DNA of 64,000 nt. Origin: Azadirachta indica. Its lineage: Eukaryota > Streptophyta > Magnoliopsida > Sapindales > Meliaceae. A model generated the notes under the pieces. That model was not told where the DNA came from. It did not search any database and was given only the letters and a program-made list of their open reading frames with translations. This document shows positions 11,357 to 22,414 of the stretch, piece by piece (position 1 is the stretch's first letter; every line of letters starts with the position of its first letter). The translations under genes were made by a program, and so were the position numbers. The stretch is from the NCBI GenBank assembly GCA_022749755.1, contig CM040452.1, forward strand, positions 18,928,350-18,992,349, in the 5' to 3' direction.

Positions 11357-14300
11357 ATGAGCAAGCAGATGGAAGGCTTCGAACTGCTACTTATCTACTC
11401 TTTTCTGTTTTCTTCTTTAATAATCGTGAGTTCACTAGACACAATTAACCTTGGCCAATCCATCAGAGATGGGGAGACAATAGTTTCGGCTGGGAAAAGC
11501 TTTGAACTGGGATTTTTCAGTCCAGGAAAATCAACGAGTCGATACTTGGGAATATGGTACAAGAAAATAGCGGCTAGGCCTAGGACGGTAGCATGGGTTG
11601 CCAATAGAGATGCTCCACTTTCCGATCACTCAGGAGTTTTAAATTTTACTAGCCAAGGGAACGGAATTCTTGTCCTTCTGAATGGCTCAAATGACATTAT
11701 TTGGTCATCCAATGCATCAAGAAATGCAAAGAGTCCGGTTGCAGTTCTCTTGGAATCAGGAAATCTTGTTGTAAAAGATGGAAATGATAATAATCCTGAT
11801 AACTTTTTGTGGCAGAGCTTTGATTATCCATGTGACACCTTGTTACCAGGTATGAAATTAGGAATAAACCTGGTTACAGGTCTGAACGGGTTCTTATCAT
11901 CCTGGAAGAACGCAGACGACCCTGCTCAAGGTGATTTCACATATGGCATAGATCCTCATGGTGTTCCACAACTAATTCTTAGAAAGGGGTCTACGATACA
12001 ATTTAGAGCAGGTTCGTGGAACGGTCTTCATTGGACAGGGGTTCCTCAGCTTCAACCAAATCCAGTATATACATTTGAGTTTGTGTCAAATGGGAATGAG
12101 GTATTTTACACATATAACATCAATAATAATTCAGTACCTTCCAGGATGGTGATCAACCCATTAGGTGTTGTACAGCGGTTCACATGGATAGAACAAAGAC
12201 AGGCTTGGGTGACGTTCTCACGGTTTTCTGGAGTGACGCTTGATCAATGTGACAGTTATGCATTATGTGGTGCATATGCTAGTTGTAACATCAATTCTAA
12301 CACTCCTGAATGTGAGTGCTTGGAAGGGTTTAAACCCACGTCTCCAGTAGAATGGAATATGTTCGATAAATCTGGTGGGTGTGTTCGAAGAACTCCATTG
12401 GATTGCGAGCGTGGAGATGGTTTTCTGAAGCACGAAGCAGTGAAATTGCCTGATACTCATTACTCCTGGGTTGATAAGAACATCAGCCTTTTGGAATGCA
12501 AGAAATTGTGTTCTAAGAATTGTTCTTGTACAGCATATGCTAATTCGGATGTCAGAGAAGGAGGAAGTGGGTGTTTGCTCTGGTTACATGACCTGATCGA
12601 CATGAAAGAACTTCCTGAGAGTGGGCAAGACATTTATGTACGGATGGCTGCTTCAGAACTAGGTAATATTCTATTTCTTTAAAGAAAAGTTTATTACAAG
12701 TCAATCTAGATGTTTTTTTTTTTGTTATTTTGATTTATTTTTATATTTTATTTTTTGGGTCTACGGTTTCTCTTTACTTTTTCTGTATGAAATTTGGAAT
12801 TTCTGATGAATTTATTTAATAGAACTGTTAGGTTCAAACTTGGGTTATTAATTTGAGTATATCAGTTCAAATTCAAGAATAATGTTTGAAAAGTCTATTT
12901 CAATCTGCCAGATAATATTGAGAGAAAACAATCCGGGATTGAGAGAAGACAACCCAGGAAGAAGCGGGTGATTATCCTAGTCACGTCTATACTGTTAGCC
13001 ATAGGAGTACTTGTATTAGGAGGGATTATGTATATGCGAAGAAAGAAACACAGAAATCAAGGTAAATTAGCTCATCAAACACCCTATCGATTTATGAAGT
13101 ATTATAATTTGTACTATAGATACATTTCTGCATTAGAATGCAAAAGCATTCTTCTTTAATTGAGAAGAAATTAAATGGCTACTAGCAAGTCAATCTCCTA
13201 CCATTTCAGGGAAGGGTAAGGGTCTTGAATTGGGTTGCAACGATAAAGGCAGCGGGAAAGAAGAAATGGAATTACCAATATTCAACTGGACGACCATAGT
13301 AATGCCACTGACAATTTCTCAGACGAAAACAAGGTGGGAGAAGGTGGTTTTGGACCAGTTTACAAGGTAAGATAACAACATGTAATTAAGGTGTTCCTCT
13401 TTTATTAAAAAGAGTCTTAATTTTGGGAAATACGATTTGTAGGGTAAGTTGATTGAGGGGCGAGAAATTGCAGTTAAAAGACTTTCAAAAAGTTCTGGAC
13501 AAGGGAAGGAGGAATTCAAAAATGAAGTTACTTTGATTGCGAAACTTCAGCACCGGAATCTTGTGAAGCTTCTTGGTTGTTGCATTAAAAGAGACGAAAG
13601 AATGTTAATTTATGAATACCTGCCCAACAAAAGCTTGGACTACTTTATTTTTGGTTCTGACTTTCTGTAAACTTTTTCTTCTAGCCCCAAAGAAATTGTT
13701 ATATATTCCCTTTTTTCTAATTTAAGCATAGTTCTGATGGCAATAACTCCTTTCGATGATAGATTTATCAGATGTGACAAGAAGAAAATTACTGGATTGG
13801 AGCAAGCGATACCGCATTATTGATGGAATTGCTAGAGGACTCCTTTATCTTCATCAAGACTCTAGGCTGAGGATTATACATAGAGATCTCAAAGCCAGTA
13901 ATGTTTTATTAGATAAGGAAATGAACCCAAAAATTTCAGACTTTGGCTTGGCCAGAACATTTGGCGGAGATCAAACTGAGGCAAACACTAATAGAGTTGT
14001 TGGAACATAGTAAGTAAACTTGCATTTTATTTCATGGATTTCTTTCTATCACCTCTAGACTCACTTATCTGTGCGCAATGTAATCTGTCAGTGGTTATAT
14101 GTCTCCTGAGTATGCAGTAGACGGGCTATTCTCAGTGAAATCCGATGTCTTTAGCTTTGGTGTTTTGATACTAGAAATAGTGAGTGGGAAGAGAAACAGA
14201 GGATTTTACCATGCTGATCACCACCATAACCTCCTTGGACACGTAAGTCTGAAAAACAATGAACAATTAAGTTATACAAGGTCACAACACACAGTATAAA

Positions 14301-14747
14301 GGAATGCGTCTGTATCGTAATCAAAAGGAATTCCATTTAGCAGTTTTAATTCGATCACCTATTCTTGCAGTTCATAGAAGCTTCTGGAAGACAGAATGGT
14401 TTCCTACAATCTCATTGTTTCTTCTTTTCAATCTATTTCAGGCGTGGAGACTATGGATAGAAGAAAGACCAGTAAAACTAATTGATGAATCGCTAGATGG
14501 CTCCTGTGCTTTACCTGATGCACTGCGATGCATTCAGGTTGGTCTGTTGTGTGTGCAACAGCGCCTAGAAGACAGGCCAAACATGTCATCTGTTGTTCTA
14601 ATGTTGAGTGGTGAGAGGGCCCTGCCTCAACCGAAGCAGCCCGGATTTTTCACAGAAAGGAATCTACCTGAATTAGAGTCATCATCGAGCAAGAAAATGG
14701 CGTCTGCATCCAATGAAATCACCTTCACATTGTTAGAGGGTCGTTAA
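11357..14747 (+). CDS. SD-RLK 2: G-type lectin S-receptor-like Ser/Thr kinase, near-intact with one frameshift
   Basis: Seven exons with GT-AG borders: 11357-12662, 12912-13061, 13210-13366, 13443-13653, 13772-14009, 14092-14242 and 14442-14747 (TAA). Exon 1 encodes a signal peptide ([17 protein letters not shown]), B-lectin, SLG ([19 protein letters not shown]), an EGF-like Cys cluster and PAN. Exon 2 encodes the single membrane helix ([20 protein letters not shown]), followed by basic residues. Exons 3-7 encode an RD Ser/Thr kinase: [46 protein letters not shown] and a DUF3403-type tail ending TFTLLEGR. Exon 3 is 157 nt, whereas the splice phases require a length of 2 mod 3. A base is missing at about 13299-13300, between WTTI and NATDNFS, where the SD-RLK 3 copy has GTAGCTAAT. 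With that base the protein would be 839 aa; without it translation shifts before the ATP loop. It is either a very young pseudogene or carries a sequencing error. Confidence 0.85.
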
Positions 14748-15597
14748 GAGAGCACAGCTTGCAAAAAAAGGAAAGGGTTCTCCCATAAATCGAGGCAGCA
14801 GGTATTGCTCGAACTGGTCTGGGAGCAATTCCTTTTATTACATGTGCATATCAGATGTTTTCTTTGTTCCTTTGTATCGTGCACCAGACTTGTAGGAGTA
14901 TCATTTATCAACTGTTGTAGAGGTTAACAATGTTAGTATTATTATCAGTACATTGATCAGTTAGACTAATTATTTACCGAACACTATAAGATCTCTACAA
15001 TTAATCATGTTATATATCTTTATCACCGCAGTTCTCTTGCTCATTTTCTGTACAAGTTTTCTGTTCAATTCTGATCTATTAACTATTTGTTTCAGCCATG
15101 CTGTTAATTTTTGTGGTTACTGTCTCCATATTGCTCCTTTTGATTCTGAATAACACTGTCCTAATTGTAAACTCAGATAAGTGAAATTTGTGAACGCTAA
15201 TTATCATTTTCATTCTGTTCTTGTGCCCCATACTCGGTTATTATCTCATATGTTAGCCTCATAAACCAAGAAAAAAGAAAAAGTCTGAGGGATGGAGCAT
15301 TCCTCCTCCAGTCTTGTTTTCCATTTAATGACCAAAAGATTGCAATCATCTAAGTTTACACATGTAGTTAGGTTGTCTCGACTCATCAATTTATTCTGGA
15401 AAGCTGATTGCTAATTATGACCGGTTGTTATGTATCAATTTCTACCTTCTCACGTTCATCCACTTGTTGATATTGAATATCGGCCTGCTGATGTATAATG
15501 ATTCAAAAATTATAACTAATATTGATGCCAAATCTGTCGGCTTTATACAAAATTCCATAAGGGGGTAATATTACAAATACATAATATTAGAATGCAT
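14748..15597. repeat. Duplicated spacer, copy 1 (partner 31424-32230)
   Basis: The sequence downstream of SD-RLK 2 matches the sequence at 31424-32230 in order and orientation. Shared landmarks include ATCAGATGTTTTC, GTAGAGGTTAACAAT, TATTTACCGAACA, GTTCTTGTGCCCCATACT and CTTCTCAC followed by a TTCATCCACTTGTTGA block. It is non-coding. With the block at 16660-17012 it shows that the downstream flank of an SD-RLK 2-type gene and the upstream flank of an SD-RLK 4-type gene were duplicated together. Confidence 0.8.
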
Positions 15598-16369
15598 TGT
15601 TAAAACAACAAAGGAGTTTATATTTTTATTGGGTTTGGTTTTCTCCTATTTGGAGATGGCCCAAATTTTCTCTTCAATAGCAACTAAGCCCAATTAGCAC
15701 AAAAATATTTTAGTCTTTTCTCAAGTAGAGTTTAGTGTTTAATTTGCTGCAATATATATGCGTGTTAAGAAAAGAAAATGTGAACTATTCATCATTTTTA
15801 GGGAGAGTGGATACTATTTACGAGAGAGAGAGGCAGAATAGTAAACTCAGGAGAATTTTGATCTAAAATTGGAGGTCGATTGGTGGTCCGATTGAGTTAA
15901 AATTTTACCAATAACTTCCTAACTCAGAGGACTAAATTCTGAACGGTGGAGATCAGATTTGGGGCTTCTTTTCTCTAGATTTCGTAACTGCAAATTAGGC
16001 CACCGTTTTAGTGATGTTTTCTTGAACTCTCTCTAATTTCTTTGCAGAATTTGATTGTTTGTCAAGATTGTGTGATCTTGAAAATGTTGTGGATGTGTAC
16101 CTCTAGTTCTACTTAGAGAAAAATTGTGTATTCTTATTATTAAAAGAGGGACCACGGTCCGTGGTTTTTACTCCTTACATTGGGGAGGTTTTTTACGTTA
16201 AAATTGATTATGTTATGATTGTTTTGTTGATGATGTGATTGTTGTTCAAGAATTGATTTTGTGCTCAAAGATTATTACTCTATTTGTTTGTTTCCTATTA
16301 AGTTCACGTAAGAGGGAATAAAGTAATTATTAGATTTTCATAATTAGTTTGTATTAGTTTATCTCAACA
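15598..16369 (+). mobile_element. Probable solo LTR of a Ty1/copia element
   Basis: The segment opens TGTTAAAACAAC and closes TTATCTCAACA, giving TG...CA ends. It has the layout of a copia LTR: a promoter-like 5' part, and a 3' half with the GGACCACGGTCCGTGG and TTTTTTACGTTAAAATTG stretches often seen near copia LTR ends. It interrupts the duplicated spacer, since both flanks (14748-15597 and 16660-17012) have partners near 31424-32700 that lie together without it. The five bases on either side (TGCAT, ATCTT) do not form a clean target duplication. No internal retrotransposon domain accompanies it. Confidence 0.55.
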
Positions 16370-16659
16370 ATCTTTTCATTACACCACAAAATATATACAC
16401 ATATAGGCATAACCTTTCATAGACAAGAAAATATTCTTAAATCATCATTAACTATATCTAATATTTTGACTTTTATAAATAGGGAAACACATTCCTTAAA
16501 ACATGGATTGCCATTCCTTTTCAACTAAACTAATTAAGATTTAAATATTCTAACTTAACTTAACATACAAAAAGTACAAAAATAAAGTCTCAATACATCG
16601 ACATGCATGAATTCAGCCAAAATCCGCTCATGCATTTTAAATGCGTTGATCTACTATGG

Positions 16660-17012
16660 TGACTTGGATTGATCACCTTTTAAGAACCGAGAAATTTTAT
16701 TATGATCAAGTGAAAGCTTAGCTGTGGGCACCATAAAACTTTTTGGGGTTCAGAGTTTAACAAACAGTTGAGCGTCGGGGCCATAGACATGATACGTTAA
16801 ATGTCTTAGGATTCATTACCAAGTTGCCCCGACCTCCATGTCCCGGCAACAGTGAGTGTAATCCCATGAATTTTGCTCTGGACATCTTTTCAAACAACTC
16901 AAGGTCTATAGCGTTGGCTGTGGTCAACTATCACATGAAACAAGTTAGATATAGATAGACCCCAATGGCAACTACTTGAGTAGATAGCATTTATTGAACT
17001 TTCAATGTATTA
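16660..17012. repeat. Duplicated SD-RLK 4-type upstream region, copy 1 (partner 32335-32700)
   Basis: This block matches the sequence just upstream of SD-RLK 4: GATCACCTTTT, AGAACCGAGAAATT, ATGAATTTTGCTCT, GACATCTTTTCA and GGCAACTACTT occur in the same order at 32335-32700. It is therefore a copied promoter and upstream region. It runs directly into the middle of an SD-RLK 4-like exon 1 at about 17013, so the first part of that gene copy is deleted. Confidence 0.8.
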
Positions 17013-17420
17013 TAGAGCTGGGTCATGGAATGGCCAGGGTTTACGGGTACTCCTCCGCTGAATACGAATGTGCAACTACGCAATTTTTGGTTTGTGCTAA
17101 ATGAGACTGAGGTATACTATGCATGTGACACCAAGGATACTCTACTTCAAGATTTTGGGTGCACCAATCAGTTCTTGTTCAGCGTTCCATGCCGAGTACA
17201 TTTGTACCATGTGGACGGTACCATGCCTATCATGCATTAGTTGATCAGTGCGATCTTTACTCAGTATGTGGTGCAAATACTCTTTGCAAACCCAGTACCA
17301 CTTCCGCGTGTGCTTGTCTGGAACGATCTGGGCGACAATATACCACAGTTTGAATCGCGTCAAAGTGGTCTGAAGGTTGTTCAGAGAGACTCAATTAAAT
17401 TGTACAAAAACAGTTGTATT
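17013..17420 (+). pseudogene. SD-RLK psi-A, 5' piece: internal part of an SD-RLK 4-like exon 1
   Basis: This closely matches SD-RLK 4 positions about 33450-33860 (SLG and EGF region). It starts inside the [10 protein letters not shown] motif and passes through [17 protein letters not shown] and DQCDLYSVCGAN to the start of PAN, with several frameshifts. The first roughly 590-600 coding bases and the start codon are missing. The copied upstream region (16660-17012) abuts it directly, so this is an internal deletion. After about 17420 the homology stops and about 600 bases of unrelated sequence follow. Confidence 0.85.
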
Positions 17421-18020
17421 TTCTGTTGAGTAGGGCTTAACTTCTATTCGAATAATTGTCCAAAACTTATAAGTCCACGAGTAATAACATTATTTTGTTG
17501 GAGGTTTTATTAGGTGGCTGAATTAGACGTGTGTATGTGTGATGTGTGCGTGCAGCCGTGAGAAATAGAAAGCTTTTTTTTTTTTCAAATTTTTGTTCAG
17601 TCCTGCAAAGTTTCCATCAAGCTGATGATCAAGTAGTGATTTTTATTCTGTTTGACTGAAATTTTATGCGGTTATTCAACACACATAGTTCTTGATTGTA
17701 GACGGTGTAATCGACCATTAGAGTCTTCTAAGACATTCAGAATTGGAGTTCACAGCAACTCTATTTTGTAAAATTTCTGCCATTCTAATTTTGGCTCTTT
17801 CACTTTAGTTTTTTTGGTGAGGTTCTTCATTAATTCTCAATTTGTGTCGAGTTTTTTTCATTTATTTTAGGGCTGCAATATTATGAGAAGACTCTTATAC
17901 TTTTTATTTATTTAGTGATAATGAAAATTCTTTTGGGTGATAGTTTTTTACTTTTACTCATATTGAGAGGAGGTTTTTTTTTTTCACGTAAATTTAGTGT
18001 TCTTGTGATCATAATCTGTT
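17421..18020. other. Non-SD-RLK insert between the two psi-A pieces
   Basis: About 600 bases with no similarity to the SD-RLK genes separate the two psi-A pieces. It contains poly-T runs (about 17573-17584 and 17972-17982) and a TTTTTCACGTAAATTTAGTGTTC stretch (split here as TTTTTCACG + TAAATTTAGTG) like the 3' part of copia LTRs, so it may be a degraded solo LTR. Clear TG...CA ends and a target duplication are not visible. Confidence 0.35.
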
Positions 18021-18577
18021 AGATACTAAAGATAGTGAGTGGGAAGAGAAACGAAGGATTTTACATTGCTGATCACCACCATAACCTCCTTGGACACGTA
18101 AGTCTAAAAAACAATGGACAATTCAGTTATACCAGCATAGACGAATGCTTCCCTATTGTAATAAAGAGGAGTTTATTTCGGTCGTTTTAATTTGATTGCC
18201 TATTCTTGAAGTTTATGGACAACTTCTTTCATTTTTTTCTTCTCTTCAATTTGTTTCGGGAATGGAGATTCTGGATAAAAGGGAGACCAGTGGAACTAAT
18301 CCATAAATCGCCTGATAATTTACCTGAAACACAACGATGCATTCAGGTTGGTCCGTTATGTGTGCAAAAACGACCAGAAGACAGGCCAAACATGTCATTT
18401 GTGGTTCTAATGTTGAGTGGTGAAAGGTCACTGCCTAATCCGAAGCAGCCCGGATTTTTTACAGAAAGGAATCCACACAAGTCAGGGTGCTCATCGAACA
18501 AGGAAATGTTATCTTCAACCAATGATATCACCTTATTATTAGAGGCTGGCTTTCCTGTAAATTCAAGTAGTAGATAG
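18021..18577 (+). pseudogene. SD-RLK psi-A, 3' piece: end of exon 6 and exon 7
   Basis: The piece starts inside exon 6 (ACTAAAGATAGTGAGTGGGAAG, encoding the EIVSGKRN region), keeps the exon 6 donor after LLGH, and has an exon 7 at about 18260-18577 reading [20 protein letters not shown] and onward to a tail with a stop. It resembles SD-RLK 2 and 3 ([25 protein letters not shown]), not SD-RLK 4. The acceptor reads CGG in place of CAG. Together with the SD-RLK 4-like 5' piece it is either a chimeric relic or the remains of two genes. Confidence 0.8.
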
Positions 18578-20265
18578 TGGTTGACGTGGTCTGCAAGCAA
18601 TTGGTTTCATTACAAACTGCATCTGGATGTCTGATGTTTTATCTGTTCATCTATTTCATTCAAAGAAGGTAATTACAGTACTCGGAAAGAGTGTTTATTG
18701 ACAATGCGTCAAGCTGTGTTACAATGTGGTCAACACAAACAGATATTTTAATCAATGAACTTACAATTTCCTGGAAGCTGATAACACCTAAATTTGGCGC
18801 TCAACAATTTGAAATTTCAATCTACAAATTGAAAACGGTTTCGAATCAAGTCTCTCAGTTAATCTTTAGCTTACAGATCAAGTTTCATTCTATTATGAAT
18901 TTAACTACGAAATGATAACATGGTTGCCATATGAGTTGAATAATTGAAAAATAAAACAAAAATAAATAAATATTGTAGTTATGAATTTTAATTTATTTAT
19001 TTTTTTCAAGAAATAAGTCGAAAATTTATATATTTCTTTCTTGAGCTGATAAATTTAATTAATTAATGAAACATTTTAGGTGATTGCACGAGTTTCAGAT
19101 TAGAATCCACTAACATAAAGGGGTGTTGTTTTATATTCATATAGTAATTTAATTTTTTTTAAAAAATTAAATACATTTTTTTTTTTTTCTTCCAGGCCTA
19201 AAAAAGCCAATGCGTTTCCTCTATTATTAACTACGCCCAAAATTTAATTCTGAATAGTTTTAAAATTAAAAATTACGGTTGAATAGTTTTTAATTTTCTA
19301 TTTAGTTTTAGATATTTTCTATAAATTTTCCAAATCTAAATGACTTAGTGCGATGCAATTGTCATATCGGTCCCTGTTCACACTGGTACTGTGACGTAGT
19401 GCTATGATAAGTAATAGAGTTGATGCTTACTTTTGCATCTCTGTCAGGTTGTATTGATCAAATTGTTCGTTTCCTACAAATCCAAACGCGTCGAAGTCGA
19501 ATTTCTGAACGAAGACAAAGTTGAATGCAGCACTGGAAACGAACTTTTAAGCATCGAGTACCTGTCGCAGACGACGCGGCAACGGAAGTAAAGTAGGCGA
19601 AACTTATTTCAATGTGAACATTTCGTCGCCGAATTTCGACAGATAAGAGTTTTCCATAATGCTTTGGCCAATGAACTTAGTCCAGATTGCACACAGACCC
19701 CACAAGAAGTAGGCTTAACATTGTTTTTTTTTGTTTAATTTTCTTTTTAAGTTATAGCTTTATACAGTTTAGTAACGGAACTTAATTATAAATTATTGCT
19801 AATTTTATAAAACATAATTGCATAGCTTAATATCAGTCAAACAGTTACATTTTTGTTAGATGGCTCTAACGAAATGCATTTGCAGAAATTTTGTGGCTTT
19901 CTTCGATTTTTATTGTTGGCTACTGCCACGTATGAAAACTTTTCCTCGGTATTGTATCCGTTGGTGAAATAACAATCAATTTACTTACTCAGGTACGTGG
20001 GGTTTGATAATCCCTACAATCACAGGGTTAGGAGACTTAGCCCGATGATAAGTCAGTCTTTTGGACCCTCACGGGAAGGGAAATGAAAGAAAGAGATTTC
20101 CTGAAGTACAAGGTAAATTGAGCACGACATAGATAGCAGCATAGTGAATCAGTAACTTATATAACTTGATGGGTTGACCAGCTGGCAGGGTTTTCTGACT
20201 TTTCCACTACTGCCATTCTATATTACTTTGGCAAGAAAACTTAAGAGAGAGATTGTACGTACAAG
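18578..20265. other. Intergenic between psi-A and SD-RLK 3
   Basis: Non-coding, AT-rich. A block at 18690-18870 repeats 10160-10340, sharing TCAATGAACTTACA, TTTCC-GGAAGCT and AAATTTGGC landmarks, although the neighbouring genes sit in different arrangements at the two places. Poly-T tracts occur near 19175-19190. The last 100 bases resemble the SD-RLK 2 upstream region. I see no other gene. Confidence 0.5.
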
Positions 20266-22210
20266 CATGAGCAAGCAGATGCAAGGCTTCAAAAATGTTA
20301 TTTGTCTGTTCTTTTCTATTTTCTATCATAACAACCTCCAGTACACTAGACACCATTACGCTTGGCCAATCCATCAAAGATGGAGAGACAGTAGTTTCAG
20401 TTTGAGAAAGCTTTGAACTTGGATTTTTCAGTCCAGGGAAATCAACGAATCGCTACTTGGGAATATGGTACAAGAAAATATCTGCTGGAACGGTTACATT
20501 GGTTGCCAAAAGAGGTGCTCCACTTTTCGATCGCTCAGGAGTTTTTAAGTATCAGTAGGCAAGTAAATGGAATTCTTGTACGTCAGAATAGTAGAAACGA
20601 CACTGTTTGGTCAACCAATGCATCGAGAACTGCACAGAATCCAATTGCGTTGCTTTTGGAATCAGGAAATCTTGTTGTGAAAATATGGAAAGGATAATAG
20701 CCCGGATAACCTTTTGTGGCAGAGCTATGATTATCCATGTGATACCTTATTACCACGTATGAAATTAGGAATAAACTTGGTTACTGTTCGGAACAGGTTT
20801 TTATCATCCTGGAAGAGCCCAGATGACCCTGCTCAAGGCGATTATACATCAGAGATAGATCCATGTGGAGTTCCACAAACGGTTTTTAAAAAGAGGTCTG
20901 TAATAATTTTAAGAGCAGGCTCGTGGAACGGTCTTCGCTGGACAGGAGTTCCTCAACTGCAACCAAATCCAGTGTATACATTTGAGTTTGTGAGGGATGT
21001 GGAAGAGGTATTTTACATGTATAACATTACTAGTAGTTCAGTTCCTTCCAGGATGGTGCTGAATCCGTCAGGTATTGTGCAACGGCTTACATGGATGGAG
21101 CGAACGCTAAGTTTAGCTTCATTCTCGCGGTTCTCCGGGGTGACGTTTGATCAGTGTGAAAGTTATGCACTATGCGGTGCATATGCCAGTTGTAGCACTA
21201 ACTCCTGAATGTGAATGCTTGGAAGGATTTGTAGCCAAATCTCCAGGAGAATGGAATCTTTTAGATAAGTCTGGTGGGTGTGTTCGAAGGACGCCATTGG
21301 ATTGCAAGTGTGGAGATGAGTTTCTGACGCACAAAGCAGTGAAGTTACCCGATACACGTTACTCGTGGATTGATAAGACCACAGCCTTTTGGAATGTGAG
21401 AGGTTGCGTTCTACCAATTGTTCTCGTACAGCATAAACTAATTCAGATATCAGAGGAGGAGGAAGTGGCTGCTTGCTATGGTTTTGTGACCTGATTGACT
21501 TGAAAGAACCTCCGGGGAGTGGCCAAGATCTCTGTGTACGGTGGGCTGCTTCAGAACTAGGTAGTATTCTATTTATCTTAAAAAACAACTCATTACAATT
21601 CGATGCAGCAATTTCTTTTTCTAGATTTTCTTTACATTTGCTGTAAAGATTTGGAAATTCTGATGCATGGATTTAGTAGCATTTATAGATCCAAACTTGC
21701 GGCATTAATTTGACTACATTCAGTTTGAATTGAGGAAAATGTTTGAAAAGTTATTTCAATCTTCCAGATAATATTAAGAGAAGACAATCCAGGAAGAAGA
21801 AGCAGGGGATTATCATAATCTCATTTATGCTCTTAGCCACAGCCACAGGAGTACTTGTATTAGGAGGGATTATGTACTTACGAAAATGGAAACATAGAAA
21901 TCAAGGCAATTAAATTAGGTCATTGAACACACTGTTGGTTTCAGTATGTATAAGGGGCGAGAAACTTTTGAACCAAATGAAACATTTATGCATCAGAATG
22001 CAAAAGAATTGTTCTTTTAGTTGTGAATAAATTCAATGAATAGCAATTCAATCCTGTAATATTTCAGGCAAGGTTGATGATAGCCATGAATCGGATTACA
22101 ACTGTCAGGGGAACAGGAAAGGGGAAATGGAATTACTAATGTTTGATTGGACCACTGTAGCTAATGTCACTTACAATTTCTCAGACAAAAACAGGCTGGG
22201 AGTGAAAAGA

Positions 22211-22414
22211 TGGAAGAAAGATTGAATTGGCTGGAATTAATTTCATTAATATCAAACCTTGTCTATATACAGAGAAATCCCTGTTTACTCTGACAATCAA
22301 GGGACAATGACTAGCTACAACTCAGGGATGTCTAGGTACAAGTTAGGAATACAAAAGGAATGAAAATATACATAGAATCAGTATGTCTTAATATAGAAGA
22401 TTTATTTTCTAACA
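22211..22414 (-). repeat. Copia-1 3' LTR
   Basis: A 204-bp LTR that on the minus strand opens TGTTAGAAAATAAATC and closes CTTTCTTCCA (TG...CA). The polypurine tract lies directly next to its 5' end. Beyond the other end the next eight bases on the plus strand are TGAAAAGA (22203-22210), identical to the leader bases beside the 5' LTR at 27257-27264, which a normally integrated 3' LTR should not carry. Confidence 0.88.

Noticed and set aside
12663..12682. ORF extension NILFL at the end of SD-RLK 2 exon 1
   Set aside because: This is read-through into intron 1; the GT donor follows the GCTTCAGAACTAG site conserved in the sister genes.
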